A stretch of DNA of 64,000 bases from Flavitalea plasmicola (lineage in GTDB: Bacteria > Bacteroidota > Bacteroidia > Chitinophagales > Chitinophagaceae): the NCBI RefSeq assembly GCF_030546645.1, contig NZ_JAUOTO010000006.1, positions 434,001 to 498,000 of the forward strand. Reading direction: 5' to 3'. Positions 18,269 through 26,773 of this stretch are shown in pieces. The notes under the pieces were generated by a model that worked only from the letters and a program-made list of their open reading frames with translations, had not been told where the DNA came from and did no database searches. A program made the translations under genes and the position numbers. Numbering within the stretch: position 1 is the first letter of the stretch; each line of letters starts with the position of its first letter.

Positions 18269-18982
18269 ATGGTGCCTAAGTACAAGCGAGTTCTGCTGAA
18301 ATTATCCGGTGAAGCATTGATGGGAGATAAAAGCTTTGGATTTGACAACGCCGTCATCGCCCATTATGCAAAAGATATTAAAAGCATTGTCGAGCTGGGG
18401 GTACAGGTGGCCATAGTGATCGGAGGAGGTAATATCTATCGCGGGATGAATGAGGCCGAAACGGGGATTGAAAGGGCCCATGGCGATTATATGGGAATGC
18501 TCGCCACCGTGATCAATGGAATGGCCTTGCAGGCAGGCCTGGAAAAGATAGGCGTATATACCCGGCTGCAAAGTGCCATCAAAATGGAGCAGATCGCAGA
18601 GCCATATATCCGCAGAAGGGCTATCCGGCACGTAGAAAAAGGCCGTGTTGTTATTTTCGGTGCAGGCACAGGCAACCCTTACTTCACGACCGATACGGCC
18701 GGCTCACTGCGTGCGATCGAGATCAACGCGGAGGTCATCCTGAAAGGCACCCGCGTAGACGGTATCTATACTGCCGATCCGGAAAAAGATCCGACAGCCA
18801 CAAAATATAATACGCTCACTTTTCAGGAGTGTATCTCGCAGAATCTAAGGGTAATGGACATGACTGCCTTCACCCTTTGTATGGAAAATCAGCTGCCGAT
18901 CATCGTCTTTGATATGAACAAGCCCGGAAACCTGCTCCGCGTTGTGCGCGGCGAAAAAGTGGGCACCTTAGTAAAAGGTTGA
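18269..18982 (+). CDS. pyrH: Uridylate kinase
   Basis: The enzyme phosphorylates UMP to UDP in pyrimidine nucleotide synthesis. The 237-residue amino-acid-kinase fold shows [40 protein letters not shown], and [19 protein letters not shown] with the following [14 protein letters not shown]. The length is normal. It follows tsf, as in many bacteria, but the usual next gene, frr, is absent; a terminator lies 75 bases downstream instead. Confidence 0.98.
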   Translation: MVPKYKRVLLKLSGEALMGDKSFGFDNAVIAHYAKDIKSIVELGVQVAIVIGGGNIYRGMNEAETGIERAHGDYMGMLATVINGMALQAGLEKIGVYTRLQSAIKMEQIAEPYIRRRAIRHVEKGRVVIFGAGTGNPYFTTDTAGSLRAIEINAEVILKGTRVDGIYTADPEKDPTATKYNTLTFQECISQNLRVMDMTAFTLCMENQLPIIVFDMNKPGNLLRVVRGEKVGTLVKG

Positions 18983-19056
18983 TAGTGTGCTGCTTGCGCA
19001 GAACTTGCGAAACATTTGCATATCTGGCTAAAGCATAGTAATTTAAAGGCTTAGTC

Positions 19057-19078
19057 CCACCTCACACGGTGGTTTTTT
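19057..19078 (+). terminator. Terminator after pyrH
   Basis: CCACC (19057-19061), loop TCACAC, GGTGG (19068-19072), then TTTTTT. It is a small but well-formed intrinsic terminator. Nothing else is recognised in the 213-base gap between pyrH and the next gene. Confidence 0.7.
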
Positions 19079-19195
19079 CTCGCTTCCCTCTCTTGTTGTC
19101 GTCGATACTCCCTTGAAAAACGACCGTAGTTTTTTATTCATTCATCCCTGAAAGCCATATCTATATGCTTTGTAATTAACACCCTCCGAACCGTT

Positions 19196-20299
19196 ATGAA
19201 CACCTTAAACGATCTGAACATTATTCTGGGATTTCAGCTGACCATGGGCCTGCCTGAGATCATCATCTGTGAGCTGGGAGCCCTTATCCTTGGCTTCACC
19301 ATTCATTTTTTCTGGAATTCCAAAAAAAGTCTCCGCATTAACGACCCCAATCAGTCTACCGGCATCAGCGAAAATGATAACTGGAAGCTGAAGTACTACA
19401 ACGACATGGATATGCAGGAGCGGGCACAGCAGCAATTGCGCGAAAAGCTCAATCAGGGACAGGAAACCGAGCAGATCCTCACTATCGAGCTGGAAGAAGC
19501 CCGCAAAGAAATTGAGTCCATGCGCAGGGAACTGGAGGAGACACGCACCGAGCTGGATGACGCACAATACCGGGTTTCCAAGGTCACTGAGCAACAGCAG
19601 CAGGCAGCAGCTTCCGCAGCCATCGTCGCAGCAGAACCGACCAATGCCTATCTCTCTCAACTAAAGGCTGCCCAGGAAAAGCTGGTGGAGCACAACAATA
19701 GCATTTCACGCCTGCTGGAACAAACACAGCTGCTGAGCGAAGCCGAGAAGAGGATCATGGACCTGCAGCTTCGGAATGAAGAGCTGGTCGAAGAATTGCG
19801 CCAGTCCGGGCAATTGATGATGGAAAAGGAAAGCGAGATCAATTATCTCCGTCACCAGAAAAAGCTGGCGGAAGAAATGAGTCTCCGCCTGGACAAGGCC
19901 TATGAGGAATACAATGGGCTCCAGGAGAAGCTGCACAAACTGCAGGCCTACCTCACGCAGCCTTTTAAGGGAGGCTCAGATTACGACGAACTGAAAGAAT
20001 CTTATTTCAAGCTGGGCAAAGAGCACGATGAGATGAAGCTGCGCCACATCTCCCTCCGGGAGGAGAATCAGCGCCTCACCCGCATTCTGGCCGACACGGA
20101 AGAAAAATTGAAAGAAGCTAATTTCCAGCGCCAGCAATTCCAGAAAAGAGCGGTCTTCCTTGAAGAGCTGAACCATGACCTTCAGGAGATCTCCGAACAT
20201 AATAAGAGGATCGAAAGCCAGCTGCGCCGTGTTAGCGATATGGAGACCATGCTTGCCAGGATCACAGGGTCCACAGGTGATGAGATGCCCAATAAGTAA
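19196..20299 (+). CDS. Membrane-anchored coiled-coil protein
   Basis: The 367-residue protein has one hydrophobic segment near the N-terminus (about 18-40, GLPEIIICELGALILGFTIH). It is followed almost entirely by heptad-rich, glutamate- and glutamine-rich sequence from about residue 65 to 355, broken by an alanine-rich stretch (AAASAAIVAAEP). This predicts a long cytoplasmic coiled coil anchored in the inner membrane. The family is not recognised; a structural or scaffolding role is possible but unproven. It lies between pyrH and pdxH on the same strand. Confidence 0.8.
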   Translation: MNTLNDLNIILGFQLTMGLPEIIICELGALILGFTIHFFWNSKKSLRINDPNQSTGISENDNWKLKYYNDMDMQERAQQQLREKLNQGQETEQILTIELEEARKEIESMRRELEETRTELDDAQYRVSKVTEQQQQAAASAAIVAAEPTNAYLSQLKAAQEKLVEHNNSISRLLEQTQLLSEAEKRIMDLQLRNEELVEELRQSGQLMMEKESEINYLRHQKKLAEEMSLRLDKAYEEYNGLQEKLHKLQAYLTQPFKGGSDYDELKESYFKLGKEHDEMKLRHISLREENQRLTRILADTEEKLKEANFQRQQFQKRAVFLEELNHDLQEISEHNKRIESQLRRVSDMETMLARITGSTGDEMPNK

Positions 20300-20328
20300 A
20301 GAGTGTCCCTCTTTCCCTTGAATTGACT

Positions 20329-20336
20329 TATTTTTG
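20329..20336 (+). promoter_or_regulatory. -7 element upstream of pdxH
   Basis: TATTTTTG matches TAnnTTTG and lies 7 bases before the pdxH ATG at 20344, so a transcript from it would be nearly or fully leaderless. It also argues against the in-frame TTG at 20323 as start codon. No convincing -33 element is seen. Confidence 0.45.
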
Positions 20337-20343
20337 CGATGTT

Positions 20344-20988
20344 ATGTCAAACAATATCGCTGATATACGAAAGGACTACAAGCTGCAATCCCTTTCTGAG
20401 AGCGATGCCCTGCCGGATCCTTTCGCACTATTTGAGAAATGGTGGAAAGAGGCGCTGGAAGCAGGCATCGATGAAGTAAATGCCATGACCCTTGCTACTG
20501 CCTCGGCCGACGGCATGCCGGATGCTCGCATCGTTCTGCTGAAAGGCTTCGATCCCAAGGGGTTTACCTTCTTCACTAATTATGACAGTGTAAAAGGCGC
20601 GCAATTACTGGAAAATCCACGGGCGAGCCTTGTCTTTTTCTGGAAGGAGCTGGAAAGGCAGGTGCGTATCAGTGGGCTGGCAGTAATGGTAAGCGAGGCG
20701 GAAAGTGAAGAATATTTCAACAGCCGGCCGGAGAACAGCCGGATAGGAGCCTGGGCATCACCACAAAGTCAACCCATAGCAAGTCGTGAATGGCTGGAAG
20801 AAAATGAAAGAAAGATGCGGCAGCAATTCTCCGATGGAGTGATCAAAAGACCGCCGAATTGGGGTGGCTACCGCGTCAGACCCACACACATTGAATTCTG
20901 GCAGGGCAGGCCCAACAGGCTACACGATAGGCTCCTATATAGCCTGCAAATAAAAGGTGACTGGAAGATCCAGCGATTAGCGCCATAG
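20344..20988 (+). CDS. pdxH: Pyridoxamine 5'-phosphate oxidase
   Basis: This FMN enzyme oxidises pyridoxamine or pyridoxine phosphate to pyridoxal 5'-phosphate. From the ATG at 20344 it has 214 residues. Family features are MTLATASADGMPDARIVLLK, GFTFFTNYDSVKG, FFWKELERQVRISG, the SRPENSRIGAWAS segment, and the C-terminal dimerisation signature GGYRVRPTHIEFWQGRPNRL. It is convergent with the thx gene, with a hairpin between them. Confidence 0.97.
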   Translation: MSNNIADIRKDYKLQSLSESDALPDPFALFEKWWKEALEAGIDEVNAMTLATASADGMPDARIVLLKGFDPKGFTFFTNYDSVKGAQLLENPRASLVFFWKELERQVRISGLAVMVSEAESEEYFNSRPENSRIGAWASPQSQPIASREWLEENERKMRQQFSDGVIKRPPNWGGYRVRPTHIEFWQGRPNRLHDRLLYSLQIKGDWKIQRLAP

Positions 20989-20990
20989 TA

Positions 20991-21030
20991 CGCGCAATTG
21001 GACTAAATTTCTTTAAAGTCCAATTGCACG
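20991..21030. terminator. Hairpin between convergent pdxH and thx
   Basis: An 11-bp perfect stem, GCAATTGGACT (20994-21004) with AGTCCAATTGC (21017-21027), is extended by two further pairs after one mismatch. It lies 2 bases after the pdxH stop and 12 bases beyond the thx stop, as expected for a shared bidirectional terminator. Neither side has a strong T-run. Confidence 0.6.
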
Positions 21031-21041
21031 CATTAAATAGG

Positions 21042-21158
21042 CTACTTGCTTTCTTTTTTCGCCGGCGCCGATTTCTTGGCTGGCTTGGCAGGACGGCTCT
21101 TGCCGAATGAAGCCTTGAAGATCTTTCCTTTTTTGGTTTTTTTATCTCCTCTTCCCAT
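21042..21158 (-). CDS. thx: 30S ribosomal protein THX
   Basis: A 38-residue very basic protein, MGRGDKKTKKGKIFKASFGK followed by a lysine/alanine/proline tail ending KKESK. The N-terminal ~25 residues match the bTHX family (G-x-G-D-K-K-T-x-x-G-K-I-F-x-x-S/T-(F/Y)-G), small-subunit peptides of Thermus and Bacteroidota that bind at the head of the 30S particle. The gene is easily missed because of its length. It lies downstream of the HU gene on the same strand but beyond HU's terminator. Confidence 0.85.
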   Translation of the reverse strand: MGRGDKKTKKGKIFKASFGKSRPAKPAKKSAPAKKESK

Positions 21159-21298
21159 ATTATATTGTTGTTTTTAGATTACTTTTCTTTCCCGGGCCTC
21201 CGGCCCAAACTATAAAAAGCCCCGGTACCTGCGCTGAATGCCTGGTATCGGAGCTTCAGGACGCTCTCGCATCCAATAAACTCTTGCTGGGTGCAGCC

Positions 21299-21320
21299 AA
21301 AAGTGGACCGTAAGTCCACT
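21299..21320 (-). terminator. Terminator of the HU gene
   Basis: On the minus strand, AGTGGAC, a five-base loop and GTCCACT are followed by TTT. It starts 4 bases after the HU stop codon. Confidence 0.7.
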
Positions 21321-21324
21321 AAAA

Positions 21325-21594
21325 TTATAATTTAGCAGACAGCTCTTTACCTGCCTTGAACTTAGCTACTTTCTTGGCCTTGATCTTGATAACAGCACCA
21401 GTCTGAGGATTGCGTCCGTTACGGGCGGCTCTCTTGGATACAGAAAAAGTACCGAAGCCTACCAGTGTAACTTTACCGCCGCCTTTCAGCGTTTTGGTAA
21501 CTGCTTCAACAAAAGAATCCAGGGAAGAGTTTGCCTGAGTTTTTGTAATGCCAGCATCATCGGCAATCTTTGCAATTAATTCAGCTTTGTTCAT
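21325..21594 (-). CDS. hup: HU-family DNA-binding protein
   Basis: An 89-residue nucleoid protein that bends DNA as a dimer. It has the alpha-helical body MNKAELIAKIADDAGITKTQ, the GFGTFSVSKRAARNGRNPQT beta-arm segment with the intercalating proline, and a C-terminal helix (KKVAKFKAGKELSAKL). Length and sequence are typical. It is a single gene with its own near-consensus promoter and terminator. Confidence 0.97.
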   Translation of the reverse strand: MNKAELIAKIADDAGITKTQANSSLDSFVEAVTKTLKGGGKVTLVGFGTFSVSKRAARNGRNPQTGAVIKIKAKKVAKFKAGKELSAKL

Positions 21595-21622
21595 AGTGTA
21601 ATATTTTTTTAATTAGCTCCAA

Positions 21623-21652
21623 CAAATATACCCGCTTTTTGAATCCGACAAA
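21623..21652 (-). promoter_or_regulatory. HU promoter
   Basis: On the minus strand TTTG (21652-21649) and TATATTTG (21630-21623) are 18 bases apart, close to the ideal Bacteroidota housekeeping promoter. The start would lie about 20-25 bases upstream of the HU ATG. Confidence 0.8.
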
Positions 21653-21894
21653 ATTTTTTTAACCCTTTGGAAAATGGTACAAGTCCTCTCTAAACCGCGT
21701 GGGACAAGGATTAGACGCTATTCTACTTCGTAGATTTCCTATGGCGAACTTACGCTCACCGGCCGAAAACCTTGTCAGCACTATGTTTCACGACTGGCGG
21801 CTGAAATCCTTCACTGGCAAGGATTTGAAAAGAATTTACGACAATTTATATTTCAGCAAAGTTATTTTAATTCTTTTCCACAATTACTGCACAG
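21653..21894. other. Gap between HU and DUF4286 genes
   Basis: I see no convincing gene in these 242 bases; an 80-codon plus-strand frame here has no recognisable features. The stretch contains a small hairpin (AATCCTT / AAGGATT, about 21806-21826) and a near-consensus plus-strand promoter, TTTG (21824-21827)-N19-TATATTTC (21847-21854). A transcript from it would run into the 3' end of the DUF4286 gene in the antisense direction. Confidence 0.4.
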
Positions 21895-22209
21895 CTAGGT
21901 GTCGCCCAATTCTGAAGACATCAAAGTCCGAAACGCTATAAACGCATCCCCCCACTGCTGCCACGAAACCCTTTGCAGCTCCGGCGCAAACTCGATCATG
22001 AATTGCCTGTACCGCTCAAGGGAGGTGGTGAAATATTGAATGATATAAGTAGGGCCTTCTTCCTCATCCTGCTCCAGTAGCCGGAAAAACCGGTGATCAT
22101 CGAAAAGCCCCGTCGCCATATGAGCGGAAATATGTGATGACTGCTGCCACGCCAGCCACTTGTCCAGGATGCTCCACCGGACCTTGTAAGTGACATTATA
22201 AACGATCAT
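21895..22209 (-). CDS. DUF4286 family protein
   Basis: A 104-residue protein starting MIVYNVTYKVRWSILDKWLA, with the ferredoxin-like alpha/beta pattern of DUF4286 proteins (an EEEGPTYIIQYF strand and a C-terminal helix). It overlaps the end of the upstream DUF3999 gene by 14 bases, so the two are translationally coupled. The function is unknown. Confidence 0.8.
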   Translation of the reverse strand: MIVYNVTYKVRWSILDKWLAWQQSSHISAHMATGLFDDHRFFRLLEQDEEEGPTYIIQYFTTSLERYRQFMIEFAPELQRVSWQQWGDAFIAFRTLMSSELGDT

Positions 22210-23437
22210 TTGTATCCTCCTTTTGATGATTCCCCGGAATAGCTTTCAACATTCTAAAGCTTAAAAAGATCAATAAGACCAGGACAATTGAAAGAATGAT
22301 CCAGAGGAGGACGCCGCTACCGCTCTTATTCTCCTCTGGCAACGCAGTTGGTTTAACGACAGCCTGCAGCGCGCCCGGAAGGATCTCTCCAGGCTCCCGG
22401 CGCATACTGTCTACAAAATATTTAAGGTCATATGCCGGCGCATTCGCCTGCACATTGCCCGCCAGCAGCCGGTATTCCGTTCCTGGCTGAAGCCAGACCA
22501 GCAGATACCGCTCCAGTTGACTGGTCACGATATTGTTGACTACTAGGGGCGCATTGTCCTCATTGTCGATGTCCAGGATCAATACGCGTGTTTTGAATGA
22601 CGGCACCAGGAAAGTATGATGAATGGGGTCGATATCCAGGCTCACGGAAGAATAAGGATCGTCCTTGCTGAAGATCCGGGACTTTCTTTTGTACAGACGC
22701 GGACCTATTACTTCCAGCTCCAGCTTGTCTGTCAGGTAAGGCTCTTCATACGTCAGCGTCACATACGAATGATGATCACTGCTGTCCTTCTGTGATATTT
22801 GTGGCGCGGGGGTCATCCGGTAACTACCATTGGCAACATGCTTGGTGGCAATACCCGCCCGGAGGATGTTCACAGGCAGCGCGCCCTTTTCTTCCTGGAT
22901 GATCTTAAAATAATGGTAGCTGCTGGCGGGGAAGTCGATCCTTTGAATAAAATATTCCGCGCTGTCAGTATTTGAAGGCTCCCATAAAAAATGCTCTTTA
23001 ATGACATACCATTTCTGCCTGTCATCACTGCCGCTTAAAGTAAAATTACGCCTGACGGTGAAATTATGGACATACAGCAACAACGAATGGATGGGGCCGG
23101 AAGACCAGTTGGCGATCTGTACATCGTTTGAACTGTCCGCCCCGGCTTTGGCCGGAAGAATGGGAAACTCTTTAAAGCTTTCGCCGGTCTGGATGGGCAG
23201 GTCGCTTCGTAAAACATACGGCGTATACCGGCCATGAGCGTCGCGGATCCGAAGATCCGCCAGGTCCCGTTTGCACCTGGCAATGGCATCAGGGGTGAGA
23301 ATGACCTTATAAAAACCCGCCTGGCCGACAGTATCCAGCGGCACTTCATAAGCGAAAAAGTCCTGCGCTTTTCCCAGGAGGAAAAACAGCAACATGCCGG
23401 ATAGCAACAGGCACTTAAGCAGTCTTTTTCTCTTCAT
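22196..23437 (-). CDS. DUF3999 family membrane protein
   Basis: The 413-residue protein has an N-terminal signal (LLKCLLLSGMLLFFLLGKAQ), a large periplasmic beta-rich region (FYKVILTPDAIARCKRDLAD, RIRDAHGRYTPYVLR; about 25-350), and one C-terminal transmembrane helix (GVLLWIILSIVLVLLIFLSF) with a short basic tail. This matches DUF3999. It overlaps the DUF2339 gene by 23 bases. DUF2339 and DUF3999 genes are regular neighbours, suggesting one envelope complex. Confidence 0.85.
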   Translation of the reverse strand: MKRKRLLKCLLLSGMLLFFLLGKAQDFFAYEVPLDTVGQAGFYKVILTPDAIARCKRDLADLRIRDAHGRYTPYVLRSDLPIQTGESFKEFPILPAKAGADSSNDVQIANWSSGPIHSLLLYVHNFTVRRNFTLSGSDDRQKWYVIKEHFLWEPSNTDSAEYFIQRIDFPASSYHYFKIIQEEKGALPVNILRAGIATKHVANGSYRMTPAPQISQKDSSDHHSYVTLTYEEPYLTDKLELEVIGPRLYKRKSRIFSKDDPYSSVSLDIDPIHHTFLVPSFKTRVLILDIDNEDNAPLVVNNIVTSQLERYLLVWLQPGTEYRLLAGNVQANAPAYDLKYFVDSMRREPGEILPGALQAVVKPTALPEENKSGSGVLLWIILSIVLVLLIFLSFRMLKAIPGNHQKEDTNDRL

Positions 23438-25844
23438 CCTCGATAATGATTTTTTTTAACCTTTGATACATAAAGCTGACCACCAGTAGGATGACACCCA
23501 GGCAGAAGAATGCTGCGATCTTACCCGCGACAGGAATATTTTGAATATCGAACAGGAAAAGCTTTAACAACGTGACGGAGAACAGGGCCAGCGAGATGAT
23601 ACGCAGCGGCTTGAACTTATGCCGCATACCCAGCCACATGAAAATAAAGGAGCTCAATCCCCATAGGATGGGCAGCCCCGTTTTGACATAGACAGTGCCG
23701 ATCCTGTCAAAAGAAAGGGACTTGCTGTAAAAAACAGCGTTGACCAGTAATCCCACTTCTGCGCTGAGAAAGATGATGATGAATATACAGATCAGCCAGC
23801 TGAAGGCCTTCGGGGACAATGCTTCCAACATACCCTTCCTCCACCAGGCGATACACCGGTGGATCATCATAGCCACCAGCAACGCGGTGACCCAGTGCGC
23901 CATGAAATGAGCTTGCAGTCCCGGTGTTGCCAGCGCTGTTTGTATGGAAAATATGTCAGGGATATTTGCCAGGTAGGTAGCAAGACTGAAGATCAGCAGA
24001 CCCATGGCAAATAGGGGATTGTCGAACCACCGGCGCCGGTCCATGATATAGGTCACGCAAAAAGACCATAAGAACCCATACAACAACAGGTATAACGTGG
24101 AGATCCGGGTCTCCGGGTAGAAAAATTCGAATTGATGGTCGATCTCCAGGGCGCCACCGATGAACAGGAGCAGGCTGGCTACGATCACCATAGCATTGAG
24201 GATCATTCCGGCAGTACCTGCCTTCCTCCGCATGAAGAACAATGCATAGGTGCATGCCCCAGCATACAGCGTAGTTATCAGGCCTTTGTTGAAGACAACA
24301 GGTAGCGGCCGTTTGTCAAGCCTTATAATATAAACAGCACCCCAATCCATCACCAGGCTCACCAACATGGCCGCCCATACTACAAGGGATGCCCATTCTA
24401 TGATGCGGATCCCCGACTTGCGGGCAAGCCAGTATAAAAGCACAGACTCGGAGGCCCAGAACAACGTGATATAGTGGCCGTGCAGCTGAATGGGAGCGGT
24501 AAGGGAAATAAAGGTCAACGTAATGCCGATCAGCAGGTATAGGACATTGCTGTCCACTTTTTTCTTGCGGAACAGGAAATAAGAGGTTACCAGGTTAAAC
24601 ACAGCCATGGACGCGCTGAACAACCCCTGGTATTTCGTTAGGCCCATGGCGGCCAACAGGTACAGCCCCGCAGCGAAATACAAACAGGTATTGGCCAGCA
24701 GAATGCCAAAATCCGAAGCGATGAATTTTTTGTTCTCCCGTATATTATGAGCAATATTGATGATAAAGAAAAGAATGTAAAAGGATGTGGCAAACAATAA
24801 AGCGCCTCCATAAGTGGACGGCGTATCCTGCCCTTCCGGCAAGGTCGCCAGCCAGCTCGCGAACAGGATGGCCGTAAAGCCGAAAGCCAGCACGTTCAGG
24901 AGCCGCCAGGCTTTGCGATAGGCCATGACCAGCAGACCTGTGTTAAGTATGAGCAGATAGCTGAAGAGTACTTTGTAATTACCGCTGCCATTGCTCACCA
25001 GGAAAGGCGTGACAAAGCCACCCACCAGCGCGATGATGGCCAGCTCCTGGCGGTCATATAAAAGCGAAAGGATCACCGCAAATGCGGTGATGACCAGCAT
25101 GATGACAAAGGATGCAGACTGACTGAAAAGCCCATACTGGTGATAGGCCAGCGCGATCGAAAAATACAGCACTGCCAGTCCTCCGCCTACCAATACTGAG
25201 CTGAATGCCTTGTAGCTGTTGCGGAGAAAGTGGGCGATACCTATCAGGATGCCGCCGCAAAGTACACCGATACCCACACGGCCTACCGGACCTATCCACT
25301 CATTGTCAATGGCATATTTCACGAAGAACCCGATGGCCAGGACCAGGACCCCGATCCCTATCTTGCTCACCAGGTTCTCCCCGATGAACTTTTCCAGGTC
25401 GGGATGTCTTTCGAAAAATCCTGGTTTCTCAACTGGAGGGGGACTTTTTCTAACAGCGCCTGAAGAAGTCGTCGGCTGGAAAACATGCGGCCTGGTCACC
25501 TCTGCGCCGGGCTGAATTTCCGACGCCGGCACTGGCCTCCTGATTGCTGCAGGAACAAACGGTTCCGACTCTTCCGGACTGGCCACCGGACCATCAGCCT
25601 TGTCCCGCCTCGCTTCCGCAGGCCTCTGCGCTGTTGCAGCGGGCCCCTTCTCTGCCTGCGTAGGCCTCGTCATCACTTCCACCGGCCTCTTCTCCACCTC
25701 CACCGCCCGGGGCGCCGCCTCCAGATCCTTTCTCAACCGGGCGATCTCCCGCTCCAGATTCCCAATCCTCTCCAGGGCACGGCCCCTGAAAGAGGCGATC
25801 AATATGATGAGTACGATGAAAAGTAATATGACGAGTATTTCCAT
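23415..25844 (-). CDS. DUF2339 family polytopic membrane protein
   Basis: The 809-residue protein starts with one N-terminal membrane helix (EILVILLFIVLIILIAS) and a short coiled-coil. A proline/alanine-rich linker (about 40-150) then leads into roughly 20 or more transmembrane helices to the end, opening with FFERHPDLEKFIGENLVSKI, the typical DUF2339 entry. The C-terminus is charged (KKIIIEDEEKKTA). Its biochemical role is unknown. It is the first gene of the DUF2339-DUF3999-DUF4286 cluster and lies 60 bases downstream of xth. Confidence 0.9.
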   Translation of the reverse strand: MEILVILLFIVLIILIASFRGRALERIGNLEREIARLRKDLEAAPRAVEVEKRPVEVMTRPTQAEKGPAATAQRPAEARRDKADGPVASPEESEPFVPAAIRRPVPASEIQPGAEVTRPHVFQPTTSSGAVRKSPPPVEKPGFFERHPDLEKFIGENLVSKIGIGVLVLAIGFFVKYAIDNEWIGPVGRVGIGVLCGGILIGIAHFLRNSYKAFSSVLVGGGLAVLYFSIALAYHQYGLFSQSASFVIMLVITAFAVILSLLYDRQELAIIALVGGFVTPFLVSNGSGNYKVLFSYLLILNTGLLVMAYRKAWRLLNVLAFGFTAILFASWLATLPEGQDTPSTYGGALLFATSFYILFFIINIAHNIRENKKFIASDFGILLANTCLYFAAGLYLLAAMGLTKYQGLFSASMAVFNLVTSYFLFRKKKVDSNVLYLLIGITLTFISLTAPIQLHGHYITLFWASESVLLYWLARKSGIRIIEWASLVVWAAMLVSLVMDWGAVYIIRLDKRPLPVVFNKGLITTLYAGACTYALFFMRRKAGTAGMILNAMVIVASLLLFIGGALEIDHQFEFFYPETRISTLYLLLYGFLWSFCVTYIMDRRRWFDNPLFAMGLLIFSLATYLANIPDIFSIQTALATPGLQAHFMAHWVTALLVAMMIHRCIAWWRKGMLEALSPKAFSWLICIFIIIFLSAEVGLLVNAVFYSKSLSFDRIGTVYVKTGLPILWGLSSFIFMWLGMRHKFKPLRIISLALFSVTLLKLFLFDIQNIPVAGKIAAFFCLGVILLVVSFMYQRLKKIIIEDEEKKTA

Positions 25845-25904
25845 GCCCGGAGGGTTAGCCGATAAAGATAAACGGCATAATTGGTAAATGGAAGCCCCCG
25901 GTAC

Positions 25905-26684
25905 TTATTTTGTCTCCAGCTCAAGGTATACAGGGCAATGGTCGCTTTGCCTGACATCCGGATAGATCTCCGCGCGGAGGAGATTTTGACCAAGCGCTGT
26001 GGTGACATTGATATAGTCTATCCGCCAGCCTTTATTTTCCAGCCGCACCGAGGGGAAACGCTGGCTCCACCAGGTGTATTGGTGAGGTGCGGGATTCAGC
26101 TGACGGAAAGTATCCACCCAGCCGCTGCCCATGAACTTATCCATCCAGGCTCGTTCTTCAGGAAGAAAACCAGAGGACTTTTTATTGCCTTTTGGATCGT
26201 GGATATCGATGTCCCTGTGGGCGATGTTATAATCCCCGCACAACACCAGTTTGGGATATTTTTGCTTCAGCGTTTCAAGGTAGGCGTGGAATTCATCCAG
26301 CCAGGCGTACTTGTATACCTGCCTTTCATCTCCCGTCGTGCCAGAAGGGAAATAGGCATTGATGATGCGTATGTCCCCAAGGTCTATTTGCAGTACTCGC
26401 CCCTCGTCGTCGCTGACCTTATGGCCCGTGCCATATTCCACATGATCCGGCACCCGCCTGGTAAAGATGGCAACGCCGCTGTATCCCTTTTTCTGGGCGG
26501 AAAACCAGTAGTCATGGTATCCCAGGTCCGTAAAAGCTTTGTGGTTCACATTGTCGCGGTGTGCCTTTGTCTCCTGGATACAAACAACGTCGGCAGGGTC
26601 GGTTTTGAGCCAGTCGATCAGGCCCTTGTTCATTGCGGCGCGGATGCCATTAACATTGTAACTGACAATTCGTAATGATGACAT
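25905..26684 (-). CDS. xth: Exodeoxyribonuclease III (AP endonuclease)
   Basis: This endonuclease/exonuclease/phosphatase-fold enzyme cuts at abasic sites. From the ATG at 26684 it has 259 residues; the frame is open a further 60 bases upstream but MSSLRIVSYNVNGIRAAMNK is the family start. Catalytic features are the N in YNVNG, E in CIQETKA, the NAYFPSG block, CGDYNIAHRDID with Asp and Asn, the GWVDTFR motif, and the final SDHCPV with the conserved D-H. Confidence 0.97.
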   Translation of the reverse strand: MSSLRIVSYNVNGIRAAMNKGLIDWLKTDPADVVCIQETKAHRDNVNHKAFTDLGYHDYWFSAQKKGYSGVAIFTRRVPDHVEYGTGHKVSDDEGRVLQIDLGDIRIINAYFPSGTTGDERQVYKYAWLDEFHAYLETLKQKYPKLVLCGDYNIAHRDIDIHDPKGNKKSSGFLPEERAWMDKFMGSGWVDTFRQLNPAPHQYTWWSQRFPSVRLENKGWRIDYINVTTALGQNLLRAEIYPDVRQSDHCPVYLELETK

Positions 26685-26698
26685 AACAACGTTTACTT

Positions 26699-26706
26699 TA
26701 AATTTG
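26699..26706 (+). promoter_or_regulatory. -7 element upstream of the LOG-family gene
   Basis: TAAATTTG matches TAnnTTTG in the divergent gap between xth and the LOG-type gene. The start would be about 60 bases upstream of the ATG at 26774. No clear TTTG at -33. Confidence 0.4.
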
Positions 26707-26773
26707 TGTCTTCGATTGGGGCCTAAGGTCTTACTCTTAGACACCGCAAGGTACTAAACCGCATTATACCAGC

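Noticed and set aside
21699-21941. 80-codon plus-strand reading frame after HU
   Set aside because: No recognisable motif, no good start, and its end overlaps the DUF4286 gene on the other strand.
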